Origin: Bacteroidia bacterium
Lineage (GTDB): Bacteria > Bacteroidota > Bacteroidia > J057
Direction: 5' to 3'
Assembly (NCBI GenBank): GCA_033391075.1
Contig: JAWPMV010000001.1
Span: 930,001 to 994,000, forward strand
DNA length: 64,000 nucleotides
This document shows positions 35,829 through 45,989 of this stretch, piece after piece. Under the pieces are notes generated by a model, which did no database searches, was not told the DNA's origin, and saw nothing but the letters and a program-made list of their open reading frames with translations. The position numbers were made by a program, and so were the translations under genes. Positions within the stretch are counted from its first letter, which is position 1, and each line of letters opens with the position of its first letter.

Positions 35829-37076
35829 CTACTTCTTAAACGCTTCTATAGTCCTTTGAATTATATTACAGCATTCATCCAATTGTTCTTCCGTCATAAC
35901 GAGGGGAGGAGCAAAGCGAATGATGTTGCCATGCGTAGGCTTGGCAAGCAATCCATTGTCGCGCAATTTCAGGCAAATCTCCCAGGCTGTACTGCTATCC
36001 TCGGTATCATTGATCACAATCGCATTCAATAATCCTTTTCCGCGAACCAATACCAGAAGATCAGGATTGGCATCAACCACTTCTTGCATACGTGCACGGA
36101 AAATATTTCCCAGCTTCTCAGCTCTTTCGGAGAGATTTTCATCTACCAGTACCTGTAATGCTGCCATCGCAACAGCACAAGCTACCGGATTTCCTCCATA
36201 AGTAGACCCATGTTCACCGGGTTTAATGCTCAACATAATTTCATCATCACATAGGATCGCTGATACTGGCATTACTCCACCAGAAAGCGCTTTCCCAAGA
36301 ATGAGGATATCCGGACGTACATTTTCATGATCACAGGCCAGCATTTTACCTGTCCTTGCCAGACCGGTTTGCACCTCGTCTGCAATGAAAAGTACCTGTT
36401 TCTCTTTACACATGGCCGCAGCTTTTGCCAAATATCCTTCATCGGGCACAACTACTCCTGCTTCTCCCTGAATCGGCTCAACCATGAAACCGGCGACATT
36501 GGGATCTTCCAATGCTTTAGCCAAAGCATCAAGGTCATTGTATTCGATCAATTCAAAGCCGGGCATATAGGGCCCAAAACCTGCATAACTGCTTGGATCT
36601 GTAGAACTAGAAACGGCAGCCAGGGTTCTTCCCCAGAAGTTTCCATTGGCAAATAGAATCTTTGCCTGATTTTCGGGAACTCCTTTTACAGAATAGGCCC
36701 ATTTACGACAGAGCTTCAAGGCAGTTTCTCCACCTTCCACTCCTGTATTCATAGGAAGTACCTTATCATAGCCTAAGAGCTCTGTGATATACTTCTCATA
36801 TGGTCCAAGGACATCATTATAAAAGGCACGGGAAGTCAGGGTGAGTTTCGCGGCCTGATCATACAGTGCCTGAAGAATTTTTGGATGACAATGTCCCTGA
36901 TTCACTGCACTATAAGCAGACAAGAAATCATAATAGCGATTTCCTTCAGGATCGTATAGAAATACGCCTTCTCCTTTGGATAGTACAACTGGAAGGGGAT
37001 GGTAATTGTGGGCCCCATGACGATCTTCCAACTGCATGGCCTGCTCAGAGCTGATTTGTGAATGGGTTTTGATCAT
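35829..37076 (-). CDS. rocD: Ornithine--oxo-acid (delta) aminotransferase
   Basis: A 415-residue class III PLP aminotransferase converting ornithine and 2-oxoglutarate to glutamate semialdehyde. Motifs: [21 protein letters not shown] at the N-terminus, [26 protein letters not shown], the D of [14 protein letters not shown], and the PLP lysine in [16 protein letters not shown], followed by [15 protein letters not shown]. All fit eukaryote-like and Bacteroidota RocD rather than ArgD. A minus-strand TATCTTTG box (37128-37121) lies 45 bp upstream in the short gap after folA. Confidence 0.94.
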   Translation of the reverse strand: MIKTHSQISSEQAMQLEDRHGAHNYHPLPVVLSKGEGVFLYDPEGNRYYDFLSAYSAVNQGHCHPKILQALYDQAAKLTLTSRAFYNDVLGPYEKYITELLGYDKVLPMNTGVEGGETALKLCRKWAYSVKGVPENQAKILFANGNFWGRTLAAVSSSTDPSSYAGFGPYMPGFELIEYNDLDALAKALEDPNVAGFMVEPIQGEAGVVVPDEGYLAKAAAMCKEKQVLFIADEVQTGLARTGKMLACDHENVRPDILILGKALSGGVMPVSAILCDDEIMLSIKPGEHGSTYGGNPVACAVAMAALQVLVDENLSERAEKLGNIFRARMQEVVDANPDLLVLVRGKGLLNAIVINDTEDSSTAWEICLKLRDNGLLAKPTHGNIIRFAPPLVMTEEQLDECCNIIQRTIEAFKK

Positions 37077-37147
37077 ATGCTTTTCTTCTATTTAGTTAGT
37101 TGAGAATACATTAGCACTTACAAAGATAAGAAATTTATGCCTGCTAA

Positions 37148-37645
37148 TCAGGCTTTCTTCAAGGTTCGAAAGGTGTAGGCATATTCATGCTTATCATCTG
37201 CCTGTCTCGCATCTACTTCAACAATCTTCCACTCCCGCGGATTGGCAAGTTTGAAATAGGTGTCTCCTTCTATTTCAGCATGCACCAGGGTTTCGTAAAT
37301 CAGGTTGACGTAGCCCTCATTGATGGCTTTTTCATAAACTCCGGCTCCTCCTGTAATGCATACTTCTGCTTCTTCTTTACAGGCTGCTAGCGCTTCCTCC
37401 AGGCTTTGGTAAACTTCTATTCCCTTTGCATGAAAGTCTTTATTGCGAGTCAGAACTATATTTCTTCTTTTGGGCAAAGCTTTTCCGATAGACTCGAAAG
37501 ACTTCCTCCCCATGATTATGGGTTTGCCGATGGTTTTCGATTTGAAGAATTTCAGGTCATTGGGCAAACGCCAGGGGAGATCATTATCGACTCCAATAAC
37601 CCCATTTTCAGAAACTGCGTATATGGCAGATATGATTTGATCCAT
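37148..37645 (-). CDS. folA: Dihydrofolate reductase
   Basis: A 165-residue enzyme reducing dihydrofolate with NADPH. The core is standard: ISAIYAVSENGVIGVDNDLPWRLPNDLKFF with the catalytic acidic residue, TIGKPIIMGRKSFESIGKALP, the NADPH-binding CITGGAGVYEKAI, and a C-terminal YAYTF strand. It probably transcribes separately from rocD, which follows on the same strand after 71 bp and has its own -7-like box. Confidence 0.96.
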   Translation of the reverse strand: MDQIISAIYAVSENGVIGVDNDLPWRLPNDLKFFKSKTIGKPIIMGRKSFESIGKALPKRRNIVLTRNKDFHAKGIEVYQSLEEALAACKEEAEVCITGGAGVYEKAINEGYVNLIYETLVHAEIEGDTYFKLANPREWKIVEVDARQADDKHEYAYTFRTLKKA

Positions 37646-37749
37646 AGAAAGATTTCCTGATCTGTAAGCTATACATGAATTCCGGCAAAATTAAGGCGGA
37701 AGGAGCAAGGCTCCAACATATTTGTATACAACCCTTCGGACTTTTGATG

Positions 37750-37757
37750 TATCTTTG
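37750..37757 (+). promoter_or_regulatory. -7 element for the DUF4296-mutS2 operon
   Basis: TATCTTTG, a full -7 match, 23 bp upstream of the DUF4296 ATG. The nearest TTTG (37722-37725) is 24 bp away, longer than the 19 bp seen elsewhere, so the -33 element is uncertain. Confidence 0.45.
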
Positions 37758-37780
37758 CATAAATAAGCGTTTAAGCTGAT

Positions 37781-38254
37781 ATGAAAGCTTTTTTCCGACA
37801 TATGATTCTTTTTTGTCTGCTGGCTACACTCGTCCTGCCTGCCTGCAAGAAAAAGGAAGCACCTTATCTTTCTGAGGAGAGGATGCTGGAAATCCTGCGA
37901 GAATTGCATATGGCAGATGTTCTGGCGGAGGCACATGGAAAAAGCCTGGGATATCGAAAGGAGTTGAGAAATGAAAGTTATGATGAAATCCTGGAGGTGT
38001 TTGATATAAGCCGAGCAGATTTTTTCCGCAGCTATACCTATTACCTCAATGAGCCGGAAATCATGGATTCTATTTATATCCGGATGATCAAGGATATAGA
38101 GAAAAGAATGGAAGTCGCCAGAGACATTGACTACGAGACCAAGAAAGACAAAGACAAGTGGGATAAGAATAAGAAGGAGAATAAAAAGAAAGAAGTAGAA
38201 AAGAAATTACAGCAGAAAGAGGAAGCCGTACGCACGGTAGGAACGGGATCATGA
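37781..38254 (+). CDS. DUF4296 lipoprotein
   Basis: A 157-residue lipoprotein with signal peptide and lipobox (LVLPAC, Cys near residue 22). The domain LSEERMLEILRELHMADVLAEA ... FFRSYTYYLNEPEIMDSIYIRMI is DUF4296, a Bacteroidota family of unknown function. The C-terminal 35 residues are almost all Lys, Glu and Asp. Its stop overlaps the start of mutS2 by the ATGA tetranucleotide, so the two are translationally coupled; no functional reason for the pairing is known to me. Confidence 0.88.
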   Translation: MKAFFRHMILFCLLATLVLPACKKKEAPYLSEERMLEILRELHMADVLAEAHGKSLGYRKELRNESYDEILEVFDISRADFFRSYTYYLNEPEIMDSIYIRMIKDIEKRMEVARDIDYETKKDKDKWDKNKKENKKKEVEKKLQQKEEAVRTVGTGS

Positions 38255-40665
38255 AATGCAAGCATCCAAATACGTATGAAAAGCTGGGATTTGATCAGGT
38301 CCTCGAAGATCTGAAATCTCGCATATTGCACCCGGAGGCAAAAGAACGGGTGGATAAACTGAGTCCTATCTCAGATTTTGAGCAACTTTTACCTGAATTG
38401 AAAAAGGTAGAGGAGTATGTGGCCCTGGAAGAAGGTGATTCCAGATTTCCCAATGGAGGTCATGTCCGCATAAAACCTCTGATGGAAAAATTGAGGGTGA
38501 AGGGAAACTGGTTGAGCCTGGAAGAAATCTGGAATCTCCATAACTGGATGAGTTTTGTAGATGAGGCCAGGAAGTTTATCAAGAAAAAAGAAGAAGAAGC
38601 CCCTTTATTATATGCTCTCCTCCATGAGGAAGATTTTGATACCCGCCTGATCAAGGATATTGAGAAGGTCGTGAATGAAAGGGGACAATTGAAGGATGAT
38701 GCCTCGCCGGAACTGGCGCGTATTCGAAGAGAGATGAAGAAAGCTTCCTCCGGTTTGAGAAATGCACTTTATCGTATTCTCAAGACAGCCAAAGAACAAA
38801 AATGGAATGGGGGAGAGGAGATTACCATGCGAAATGATCGTTTGGTGATTCCAGTGAAAACAGATTTTAAAGGGAAAGTCCCGGGCTTTGTTCAGGATAT
38901 TTCTCAAAGTGGAGGGACGGTCTTTGTCGAACCAGCAGAGGTGCTTCCCTTGAATAATAAAGTACGGGAACTGCAGATCTCGGAACACAATGAGATCGTA
39001 CGGATATTGCAGAACCTGAGTTTGAAGATAAGAGAGGCGATACCCAGCTTAACAGGATTCAGAAGTCGGATCATTGACCTGGCCCTTATCAAGGCTAAAG
39101 CTATGCAAGCCATTAGCCTGGAAGCTGTTTTGCCTTCAATTGAAAAGGAAGGGCGAAGCATGAAGATCATGCAAGGATATTATCCTCCCCTTCAACTCAA
39201 ATCTAAACAGGAAGAAATAGAGGTCGTGCCTTTGGACATCTCTCTCAATAAGAATAAACGGATCATCATCATTTCCGGTCCCAATGCTGGAGGAAAGTCT
39301 GTCGCCTTAAAAGCCGTAGGTTTACTTCAGCTGATGTTGCAGTCCGGGATGTTAATTCCTGTCCATCCGGATTCGCGCTTCATTCTCTTTAAAGAGTTAT
39401 ACCTCGATATCGGAGATGAGCAGTCCGTGGACAATGACCTGAGTACCTATACCTCTCATTTGTATCAGTGGAGGCGCATGGGGGATCAGATGAAACATAC
39501 TTCTCTCTTTTTGGTAGATGAGTTTGGCAGTGGAACAGATCCCCGCCAGGGAGCAGCCATCGCAGAATCCTTTTTGGAAAGATTTGTGAGGGTAGGGGCT
39601 TATGGAATAATTACCACCCATTATGGCAATTTGAAGGACTTCGCAGAGGTAAATCCCGGCACAGCCAATGCAGCCATGCAATTCGATACCCGCGAATTGA
39701 AACCTACCTATCGATTGATAGAGGGAATGCCAGGACGTAGCTATGCTTTTGAGATGGCCAATAGAGTAGGGGTTCATAAGGTCATTATCCGCAATGCCAA
39801 GGAGAAGATGGGTGGCGATGAAATGGATTCTGAGAAATTGCTCAAGGAGCTGGAACGCAAGAATACCCGTCTCAATCGCCTCTTGCAGGAAAACGAAAAG
39901 AAGGAAAAGAACCTCAATCGATTGCTCAAAGAGAATGACATTCTTCAAAGCGGCCTTAGCAAGAACAAGAAGCAAATCATTCGAGATGCAAAGCGGGAAG
40001 CAGAAGCCATTATAGATCGAGCAAATAAAGATATAGAGCGAACCATACGGGAGATCCAGGAAGCCAAGGCCGATAAGCAGAAGACCAAAAAATTGCGCAA
40101 GGCACTTGAGGAATCGAAGCCGAAATTGGCAAAAAAGGAGTTGATAGAGGAAGAAGAGGCCAAATTAGCCGAAAAAATCTCTAAAGAAGATCAGGTGAAA
40201 GTCCTGCATGGGGAAGAAGCCAAGCCCGGAGATTGGGTGATCATTAAAAGTTCCCAAACGAAAGGCATACTGGCTGAGAAAAAAGGCAAACATGCCGTGG
40301 TTGAGGTTGGAGAGCTGAGGATGACTTTGAAAAGCGATCAGATAACGAAGTTATTCGTTCCCAAAAGCAAGAAAAAGAAGCAGATAAAAAGCTCCCTGCT
40401 CACCAGTGGGAGTAAGCATGCCAAAACCGAGATAGACATGATGGGTATGCGGGTGGAGGAAGCCCTTCCGCTATTGGATAAGGTGGTGGATGATGCTCGT
40501 TATGCAGGATTGAATCAGATCCGGATATTGCATGGGAAAGGAACAGGGGTTCTTCGTGAGGTAATCAGAAAACGCCTGCTTGATCTCAATTTTGTAGCCA
40601 GTGTAAAGGATGCACCCATAGAATTTGGAGGCTCCGGCTGGACCATTTGTGAGTTCAAGTCCTAA
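38251..40665 (+). CDS. mutS2: MutS2-type ATPase/Smr endonuclease
   Basis: An 804-residue MutS2. It lacks the mismatch-recognition domains of MutS and starts with core/clamp helices. The ATPase has Walker A GPNAGGKS (343-350), Walker B LFLVDEFGSGTDPRQG, and the signature DIGDEQSVDNDLSTYTSHL. A long Lys/Glu-rich coiled coil (about 520-650) follows, then a KOW-like region (GDWVIIKSSQTKGILAEKKG) and a C-terminal Smr domain (725-804) with IDMMGMRVEEA and LHGKGTG. MutS2 suppresses homologous recombination and, in some bacteria, rescues collided ribosomes; which applies here is unknown. Its start overlaps the preceding lipoprotein gene. Confidence 0.94.
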   Translation: MKCKHPNTYEKLGFDQVLEDLKSRILHPEAKERVDKLSPISDFEQLLPELKKVEEYVALEEGDSRFPNGGHVRIKPLMEKLRVKGNWLSLEEIWNLHNWMSFVDEARKFIKKKEEEAPLLYALLHEEDFDTRLIKDIEKVVNERGQLKDDASPELARIRREMKKASSGLRNALYRILKTAKEQKWNGGEEITMRNDRLVIPVKTDFKGKVPGFVQDISQSGGTVFVEPAEVLPLNNKVRELQISEHNEIVRILQNLSLKIREAIPSLTGFRSRIIDLALIKAKAMQAISLEAVLPSIEKEGRSMKIMQGYYPPLQLKSKQEEIEVVPLDISLNKNKRIIIISGPNAGGKSVALKAVGLLQLMLQSGMLIPVHPDSRFILFKELYLDIGDEQSVDNDLSTYTSHLYQWRRMGDQMKHTSLFLVDEFGSGTDPRQGAAIAESFLERFVRVGAYGIITTHYGNLKDFAEVNPGTANAAMQFDTRELKPTYRLIEGMPGRSYAFEMANRVGVHKVIIRNAKEKMGGDEMDSEKLLKELERKNTRLNRLLQENEKKEKNLNRLLKENDILQSGLSKNKKQIIRDAKREAEAIIDRANKDIERTIREIQEAKADKQKTKKLRKALEESKPKLAKKELIEEEEAKLAEKISKEDQVKVLHGEEAKPGDWVIIKSSQTKGILAEKKGKHAVVEVGELRMTLKSDQITKLFVPKSKKKKQIKSSLLTSGSKHAKTEIDMMGMRVEEALPLLDKVVDDARYAGLNQIRILHGKGTGVLREVIRKRLLDLNFVASVKDAPIEFGGSGWTICEFKS

Positions 40666-40692
40666 AAAACAAAAGCCCCGGCAGATGCCGGG
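40660..40692 (-). terminator. Intrinsic terminator of the 1338-residue T9SS gene
   Basis: On the minus strand CCCGGC, loop ATCT, GCCGGG, then GCTTTTGTTTTTT. It lies between the two convergent genes and best serves the minus-strand gene. Confidence 0.75.
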
Positions 40693-40724
40693 ACCTTCTC
40701 ATATGAACATAAAAATCCATTAGT

Positions 40725-43700
40725 CTATTTACTGAGGATCACTTTGCTAAGCTCGCGCTGATTGGCGCCTTGAGCTTCCAGCATATAAATACCATTAGGC
40801 AATCCTCCTATATTGAATCCCATTTTATGGCTACCTGCATGCATACTTCCTGCGTGTAGGCTTTTTATCAGTTTCCCATTCACATCCAGTAGCTTGACAT
40901 TGACATTTTGTTCCTTATTGGTAGTCAAAACTATGTTTAGCATGCCTTTGCTGGGATTGGGATAGGTATACAGTCCCATACCATCAGATAAAATATGTGT
41001 ATTGATACGGGGACCGTACGTATAGTTTCCATTTTTTTCGAGCTTTTTGATCCTGAACACATAATTGTCAGGGACAAGTTCTTCTAATTGGTAAACATAA
41101 GCTTGCTCATGGCCAGCAATGCCACTTTCAGCAATAAAAGCTATATCCTGAAAGAGGGCAGCACTCCCATCACGAGCTTGCATCATCTGAATAACAAAAC
41201 CCTGCGACTCTTCTGTAAAAGCACTGTTCCAGCTCAGTTGAACATCTTTATTTTGAACCTCTGCCCGAAAAGCATTGATCGGAACACTGAGGCCTCTGGT
41301 TTTTTCTTCGGTAGCCCTGATCTCAAGTGCATTGAGTTTAGGACTTTCAGTACCATCATAAAAAACGATGTCAAGATTTCCATCTCCATTCAACTGAATG
41401 GGATAGCAAAGGGTAATGGCTTTTTGAGCAGCTCCTTTTTCCAACTGAGTAAAAGAGGTGTTTACCTTTTCGCCTTCCACCCAAATTTCGAAAGCTTCCT
41501 GATCAGTTGGATTCAGTAGATACAGACAGAGCTGGTACAATCCATTTCCGCTTTTACTCAGGGGAAAAGACCATTTCATTTCTTTCCCTGTACTTTTTCT
41601 CCCTCTCTCAAATAATTCGGGAGGAGTCAGACCGGGAACGGAAGGATCATAGGATAGATTGGCAACAGCACTTCCTCCTGTGATCGTCTCACCCCCTCTT
41701 TTGAGGTAGGGCATATCCACCTGGCCTTCATCTGCCATCCAGTCCAGAGCACCATCCGTAGCGGGAATTTCAGTTCCTCCTACATTTACCCGATACAAAA
41801 CTTCGGAGAAGGTTGCCCCGATTCCCTTAAGGGGAATTTCAATGGCTTTGGAGGAGCAGCTGGTAAAGATCTCCAATACTGCCTCTTTTGCTCCACTACT
41901 GCTGGGTTGAAAATTGATCTGTAAGTTTGCCTCTTTTTGGGTGTTTAAGTCGGCGAAACTTCTCTTGTCAATGCTAAAAACCTCTGCATCTTTTCCTGTG
42001 ATTTGTACATGGCTTACATCCATGTCAAACATCAGCGGGTTACGTAAATTGAGGGTGTAGCTTTTGTTTGTGTTCTCTGAAATTGCCTGAAAATTTATTT
42101 CTGTTTCCCGGATGCTCAGGGCGCAACTTTGGCGATCCCCATAAATCTCGAGAAAATCATACTGTGCAGAAAATGCGGGTGCCGATCCGCTCTCCGTCAT
42201 CAAACCAACCGCCATAGAAGAAGGAACTCCTTCAATTTTGTAGCTGCAATTCATTGCTGATAACAACTTTCCACTAACTCTGATACTAGGACCAATTGGA
42301 ATGAGTTCTGTTGAGGGTCCAGCAGAGAAATAAGCCTGTGCTGTATTTTCAAAGGGATCTATTTCCCAAAAAAGATCAATTTGTGTTTCGGCCAAAATGA
42401 GATCAACCGGATAGAAAGTTGCTACTCCTTCTCCTTCTGATTCTTCCAGTATACTGAATCCACCGCCTCCCTGTCCATCACCATTCAAACCGAGGAAGAG
42501 AAAATTGTCCTGATCTCCCGTTCCGAGGTACATGCCCTGAAGGTAGTCTTTTGCACTTCCCCCATTAAAGAAAGGCCCTTGAATACGACTTCTTACCCAT
42601 ACGATCTCATTAGCTCCACATAAATTGAGACCTGTCTGATAGGAATTTTGGTCGCTATTGTTTTGGCCTAAAGCACTTCCCTGATTGGATTCGATGATGA
42701 ATGCATTGCTTCTCCCTTTTCCATCCAACAATTGAGCTTCAGCCTTAATGCTCTGATAATCGAGTTTTCCATTTGACATGATACCTGTCAGGCCCGACTG
42801 AAAAGGATCTTTTGCGCGATTTCCTTCTTTAAAAGAAAGATGCAAAGGGAATTTATTATTAACCTGGCCATTTGAGGCATCCCAGGCAAAAGCATCCTGT
42901 GTATCTGGAATTCCATCATCGTCATCATCAGGATCGTTCCAGTCAGAAACTTTAAAGCCATTGATAAGGCTGCCATCGCTGTCTATAGGCATACTTTCTG
43001 CCGAACAGGGATCTGTATCATTTCTCGGATCCATCTCATCGGCATTGGAATAGCCATCCCCGTCATCGTCGAGATCGAAGGCATTTTTTCCGCTACATCC
43101 AGAAGTGCTCCTTCCAACTTTCTTATAGTCTGCCGGTTCCAGGATGGTGATTTTATTTTCGTGGTAAATGAGTGCCCAGATGGTTCCGGGAAATACTTCC
43201 TCATCTCCCAGAGCTACCAAGTCAATGGCTCCATTACCCAGGCCAGAAATCAGGGTAGTACCCGGATATCCTTTTCCATCATTTGGAGATGGACTTATTT
43301 TCTGAATTTTTCCGGCCTGATCAAAAGTACTAACCAGGATATCTCCCTGTAATGCTTTCTGGAAGTTGCTGGCCGTATATTCCGTAATGCCTTTCAATTC
43401 GACAGGCATTTGAAACAGTACGCCACTTTCCTTGCTTTCTCCTCTTCGGTAATTAGCCTCTGAAGGATTGGCCAAGGATAGATCTACAGGTGGCCATCCT
43501 TTAGGTTTACTATCTTCTGACATGCGTCTAAAGGAGCCTTCAAGATATAGGCCGGCCCCAGAGGGATTGGCTCTAATAGGATTGGGATGTCCACCGAAAT
43601 AACCTGGACTGACCAGGTGTAAACTATTTTCTGTATCGAGGATATCATTTGTTGATACCCTTGCAGTATTTGATGCATTATTATCTGTAACAGATGCAGG

Positions 43701-44741
43701 AGCCAATTGATTGCTGATATTGGAGCTCAGTCTGTGTCCATCGAAATCAGGTTTGCCAGCGCCTATCGGATATCCCCCTTGATTGAGTTTCGCTCCATTG
43801 TCAGTGGTGTACATAAATCCTTTTGAACTGATAAGGATATCATAAGGATCTCTGAATCCGGGGGCATACACCTGAACGGGCCCACCCAATATCAGGCGCG
43901 ATTGATTCAGTCCGTCTAAGCCTCCCCAGGGAGCTTTGCTGCTACTGATATCTCCACCTCCCATCAAATCGATATGTTTTACAGTAGGGAGGTCGTATTT
44001 ATAACGTTGGCCTTCCTCATCCCTTTTGGTAGGAAGGTTTTCTATCATTCTAAGATCCAGGGAGAGGATACCTGCTGATAAGGCATATTCAGAGCTGAGA
44101 GCAAATGCTTGTGAAGGAGCGCCTGCATTGGTATGACCGGCCTGTGCTACATAGAGGTATTTGCCATCGAGAGAAAGAGAAAGTCCATTGCTCCCGTGTT
44201 TTTCTTTTCCGCGGGGTAGTCCCCGAACGAGATGGAGAATTTCCCATTTCTCTCCGGTCCAGCTAAGTTTGGAGATGATACCTGAATTGGTATCCAGGTT
44301 CATGTCTCCATTTCCGCTTACTCCGTCTCTTGGATCATAAGAACTCACATAGATTACTGGCTTTTCAGGACTGCCAGAGAGGATGAGTCCATTGACTTTT
44401 CTATTGTTGATCTCTGGTGCAGGACTTCCATCTTCATGATGATTGGGAATCTCCTGAACCAGGTGGATATTGGTAATATGTTTTACTGAATAATCATTGG
44501 CTGATGATCGTTCGATCTCAAGTGCATAGATTTGGCCGTCCTCTACTGCTACGTATAGCTTGCCGTCGGGCCCAAAATCAAGACTGGTGGGATGCGTTAA
44601 GGATGCACCTTTCAGATCCAGCCTGCTCAGTCCAAAACTTTGTCCTTGAACCCTCTGAATAGACAAAAGGCCGGTAAAGGATATAAGTAAGGAAAGAATT
44701 GTTCTCGTCGCTATATAGGACAAATGCTTACTCATGTGCAT
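40725..44741 (-). CDS. Large multidomain T9SS-exported protein (propeller, TSP3, malectin-like)
   Basis: A 1338-residue secreted protein. Signal peptide 1-34 (ending RVQGQ); the ATG two codons in is an equally good start. Residues 40-530 form a beta-propeller like NHL or sorbosone-dehydrogenase domains (LDFGPDGKLYVAVEDGQIY, SLDGKYLYVAQAGHTN). Residues 550-610 carry Asp-rich calcium-binding type 3 repeats (DLDDDGDGYSNADEMDPRND). Then come a lectin-like beta sandwich (about 630-860), an ASPM/HYDIN-like Ig region (870-985), a malectin-like domain (990-1140), an FN3-like module and a T9SS tail (1250-1338, YTYPNPSKGM, final LSKVILSK). It likely binds or turns over glycans outside the cell; no catalytic residues are evident. 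The gene is monocistronic. Confidence 0.88.
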   Translation of the reverse strand: MHMSKHLSYIATRTILSLLISFTGLLSIQRVQGQSFGLSRLDLKGASLTHPTSLDFGPDGKLYVAVEDGQIYALEIERSSANDYSVKHITNIHLVQEIPNHHEDGSPAPEINNRKVNGLILSGSPEKPVIYVSSYDPRDGVSGNGDMNLDTNSGIISKLSWTGEKWEILHLVRGLPRGKEKHGSNGLSLSLDGKYLYVAQAGHTNAGAPSQAFALSSEYALSAGILSLDLRMIENLPTKRDEEGQRYKYDLPTVKHIDLMGGGDISSSKAPWGGLDGLNQSRLILGGPVQVYAPGFRDPYDILISSKGFMYTTDNGAKLNQGGYPIGAGKPDFDGHRLSSNISNQLAPASVTDNNASNTARVSTNDILDTENSLHLVSPGYFGGHPNPIRANPSGAGLYLEGSFRRMSEDSKPKGWPPVDLSLANPSEANYRRGESKESGVLFQMPVELKGITEYTASNFQKALQGDILVSTFDQAGKIQKISPSPNDGKGYPGTTLISGLGNGAIDLVALGDEEVFPGTIWALIYHENKITILEPADYKKVGRSTSGCSGKNAFDLDDDGDGYSNADEMDPRNDTDPCSAESMPIDSDGSLINGFKVSDWNDPDDDDDGIPDTQDAFAWDASNGQVNNKFPLHLSFKEGNRAKDPFQSGLTGIMSNGKLDYQSIKAEAQLLDGKGRSNAFIIESNQGSALGQNNSDQNSYQTGLNLCGANEIVWVRSRIQGPFFNGGSAKDYLQGMYLGTGDQDNFLFLGLNGDGQGGGGFSILEESEGEGVATFYPVDLILAETQIDLFWEIDPFENTAQAYFSAGPSTELIPIGPSIRVSGKLLSAMNCSYKIEGVPSSMAVGLMTESGSAPAFSAQYDFLEIYGDRQSCALSIRETEINFQAISENTNKSYTLNLRNPLMFDMDVSHVQITGKDAEVFSIDKRSFADLNTQKEANLQINFQPSSSGAKEAVLEIFTSCSSKAIEIPLKGIGATFSEVLYRVNVGGTEIPATDGALDWMADEGQVDMPYLKRGGETITGGSAVANLSYDPSVPGLTPPELFERGRKSTGKEMKWSFPLSKSGNGLYQLCLYLLNPTDQEAFEIWVEGEKVNTSFTQLEKGAAQKAITLCYPIQLNGDGNLDIVFYDGTESPKLNALEIRATEEKTRGLSVPINAFRAEVQNKDVQLSWNSAFTEESQGFVIQMMQARDGSAALFQDIAFIAESGIAGHEQAYVYQLEELVPDNYVFRIKKLEKNGNYTYGPRINTHILSDGMGLYTYPNPSKGMLNIVLTTNKEQNVNVKLLDVNGKLIKSLHAGSMHAGSHKMGFNIGGLPNGIYMLEAQGANQRELSKVILSK

Positions 44742-45356
44742 ATAGATTCTCTTTAGGATAGTGCACTATCCGTTGCTGGTATGCGAAAAATGATTGTAAA
44801 GCAGATTCTCATGGTATTCTGATAGCCTTAGCTAATCAGAATTGGTAACCTTGTTTGAGTCTTGTGCAAAAGCAAAGGCAAATTGTATGCCTGAATGGAG
44901 TATTTTGAAAGGAAATCTTTTAGGGCTATTGTAAGAATCGGTAGATTAGACCTGTATTTAAGGATGGGATTTTCTGCTAAAAGCCTGTCAATGAATCCTT
45001 TTCCCCTTTTTGACGAATCCCGGCAGGCATTTATTGCGTCTATGGTAAAATGAATGGCTGAAAGTTTTTGAGAAATAATTACCCAAAAGCAGTAGCGGAC
45101 GATTCAAGAGGTTATTTTATCCGTTCACTTTTTAAATTCTACATAAGCAAGGAATTTATTTACTTTGCGTGCGAATAATGATACCTCTTTGGTATTTTTC
45201 AGCCGCCTGAATTGAGCAATACAATCATATGCATACAATCCTAAGGGAGGTGCATTTGTACTAATTAGGCTAAATTTCGTTCTTTACCGGCTGATTTTAT
45301 TTGCCACCCTAAGCTTTCACCCTCGTAAGATTTATTTATAAACGGAATTCTCCATA
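44742..45356. other. Divergent intergenic region before the sulfate-activation genes
   Basis: 615 bp between the large T9SS gene and cysC. It holds a perfect 16-bp palindrome (GGATAGTGCACTATCC, 44756-44771) just upstream of the T9SS start, and an A/T-rich stretch with TTTACTTTGCG near 45164 that only loosely resembles a -7 element. No ORF, tRNA or riboswitch that I can recognise. The cysC leader could be up to 190 nt. Confidence 0.4.
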
Positions 45357-45956
45357 ATGGTAGAAAACATACATCCAATTTTTGACCAGATCATTTCACG
45401 GGAAGAAAAGGAAAGTTTCCTTAAACAAAAATCCGTAGTGTTGTGGTTAACCGGCCTTTCTGGTTCGGGGAAATCTACCCTTGCTAAAGCACTGGAACGC
45501 AAATTGCAGGATGCTGGTTTCTTCAGCAAACTTCTCGACGGAGATAATATCCGCAGCGGGCTAAACAACAATCTGGGATTTTCCCTGGAAGATAGAAAAG
45601 AAAACATCCGAAGAATATCGGAGGCGGCTAAGCTTTTTTTGGACGGAGGAATGGTGACGATTTGTTCCTTTGTAAGTCCGACCAGAGAGATCCGCGATAT
45701 GGCTCGAGAGATTATTGGAGATCAGGATTTTCTGGAGGTTTATGTGAATGCACCTCTTGAGGTTTGTGAAGCAAGAGATGTAAAGGGCCTATATAAAAAG
45801 GCGAGGGCTGGAGAAATCAAAGGTTTTACGGGGATAGACTCTCCTTTCGAAGCACCTGAAAATCCTTTTGCGGAGATCAGGACGCATGAAGAAGAATTGG
45901 AAATCTCAGCCGAGAAACTATTTACACTCGTTAAGGAAAAAGTCAACTTTCAATAA
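45357..45956 (+). CDS. cysC: Adenylylsulfate (APS) kinase
   Basis: A 199-residue P-loop kinase phosphorylating APS to PAPS. The Walker A is GLSGSGKST (33-41), followed by the substrate motifs LDGDNIRSGLNNNLGFS and RISEAAKLFLDGGM, FVSPTREIRDMAREI, and GLYKKARAGEIKGFTGIDSPFE, all standard. It is the first gene of cysC-cysD-cysN. PAPS is the sulfate donor for sulfotransferases as well as for reductive assimilation; no PAPS reductase or sulfite reductase gene is next to it, and export-polysaccharide genes follow. Confidence 0.96.
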   Translation: MVENIHPIFDQIISREEKESFLKQKSVVLWLTGLSGSGKSTLAKALERKLQDAGFFSKLLDGDNIRSGLNNNLGFSLEDRKENIRRISEAAKLFLDGGMVTICSFVSPTREIRDMAREIIGDQDFLEVYVNAPLEVCEARDVKGLYKKARAGEIKGFTGIDSPFEAPENPFAEIRTHEEELEISAEKLFTLVKEKVNFQ

Positions 45957-45989
45957 GGATATAAAAATACATCCGAAAATTTTTTTGTA

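Noticed and set aside
44756-44771. Perfect 16-bp palindrome GGATAGTGCACTATCC as an operator
   Set aside because: About one such palindrome is expected by chance in 64 kb, and I see no second copy, so it is only noted in the intergenic entry.
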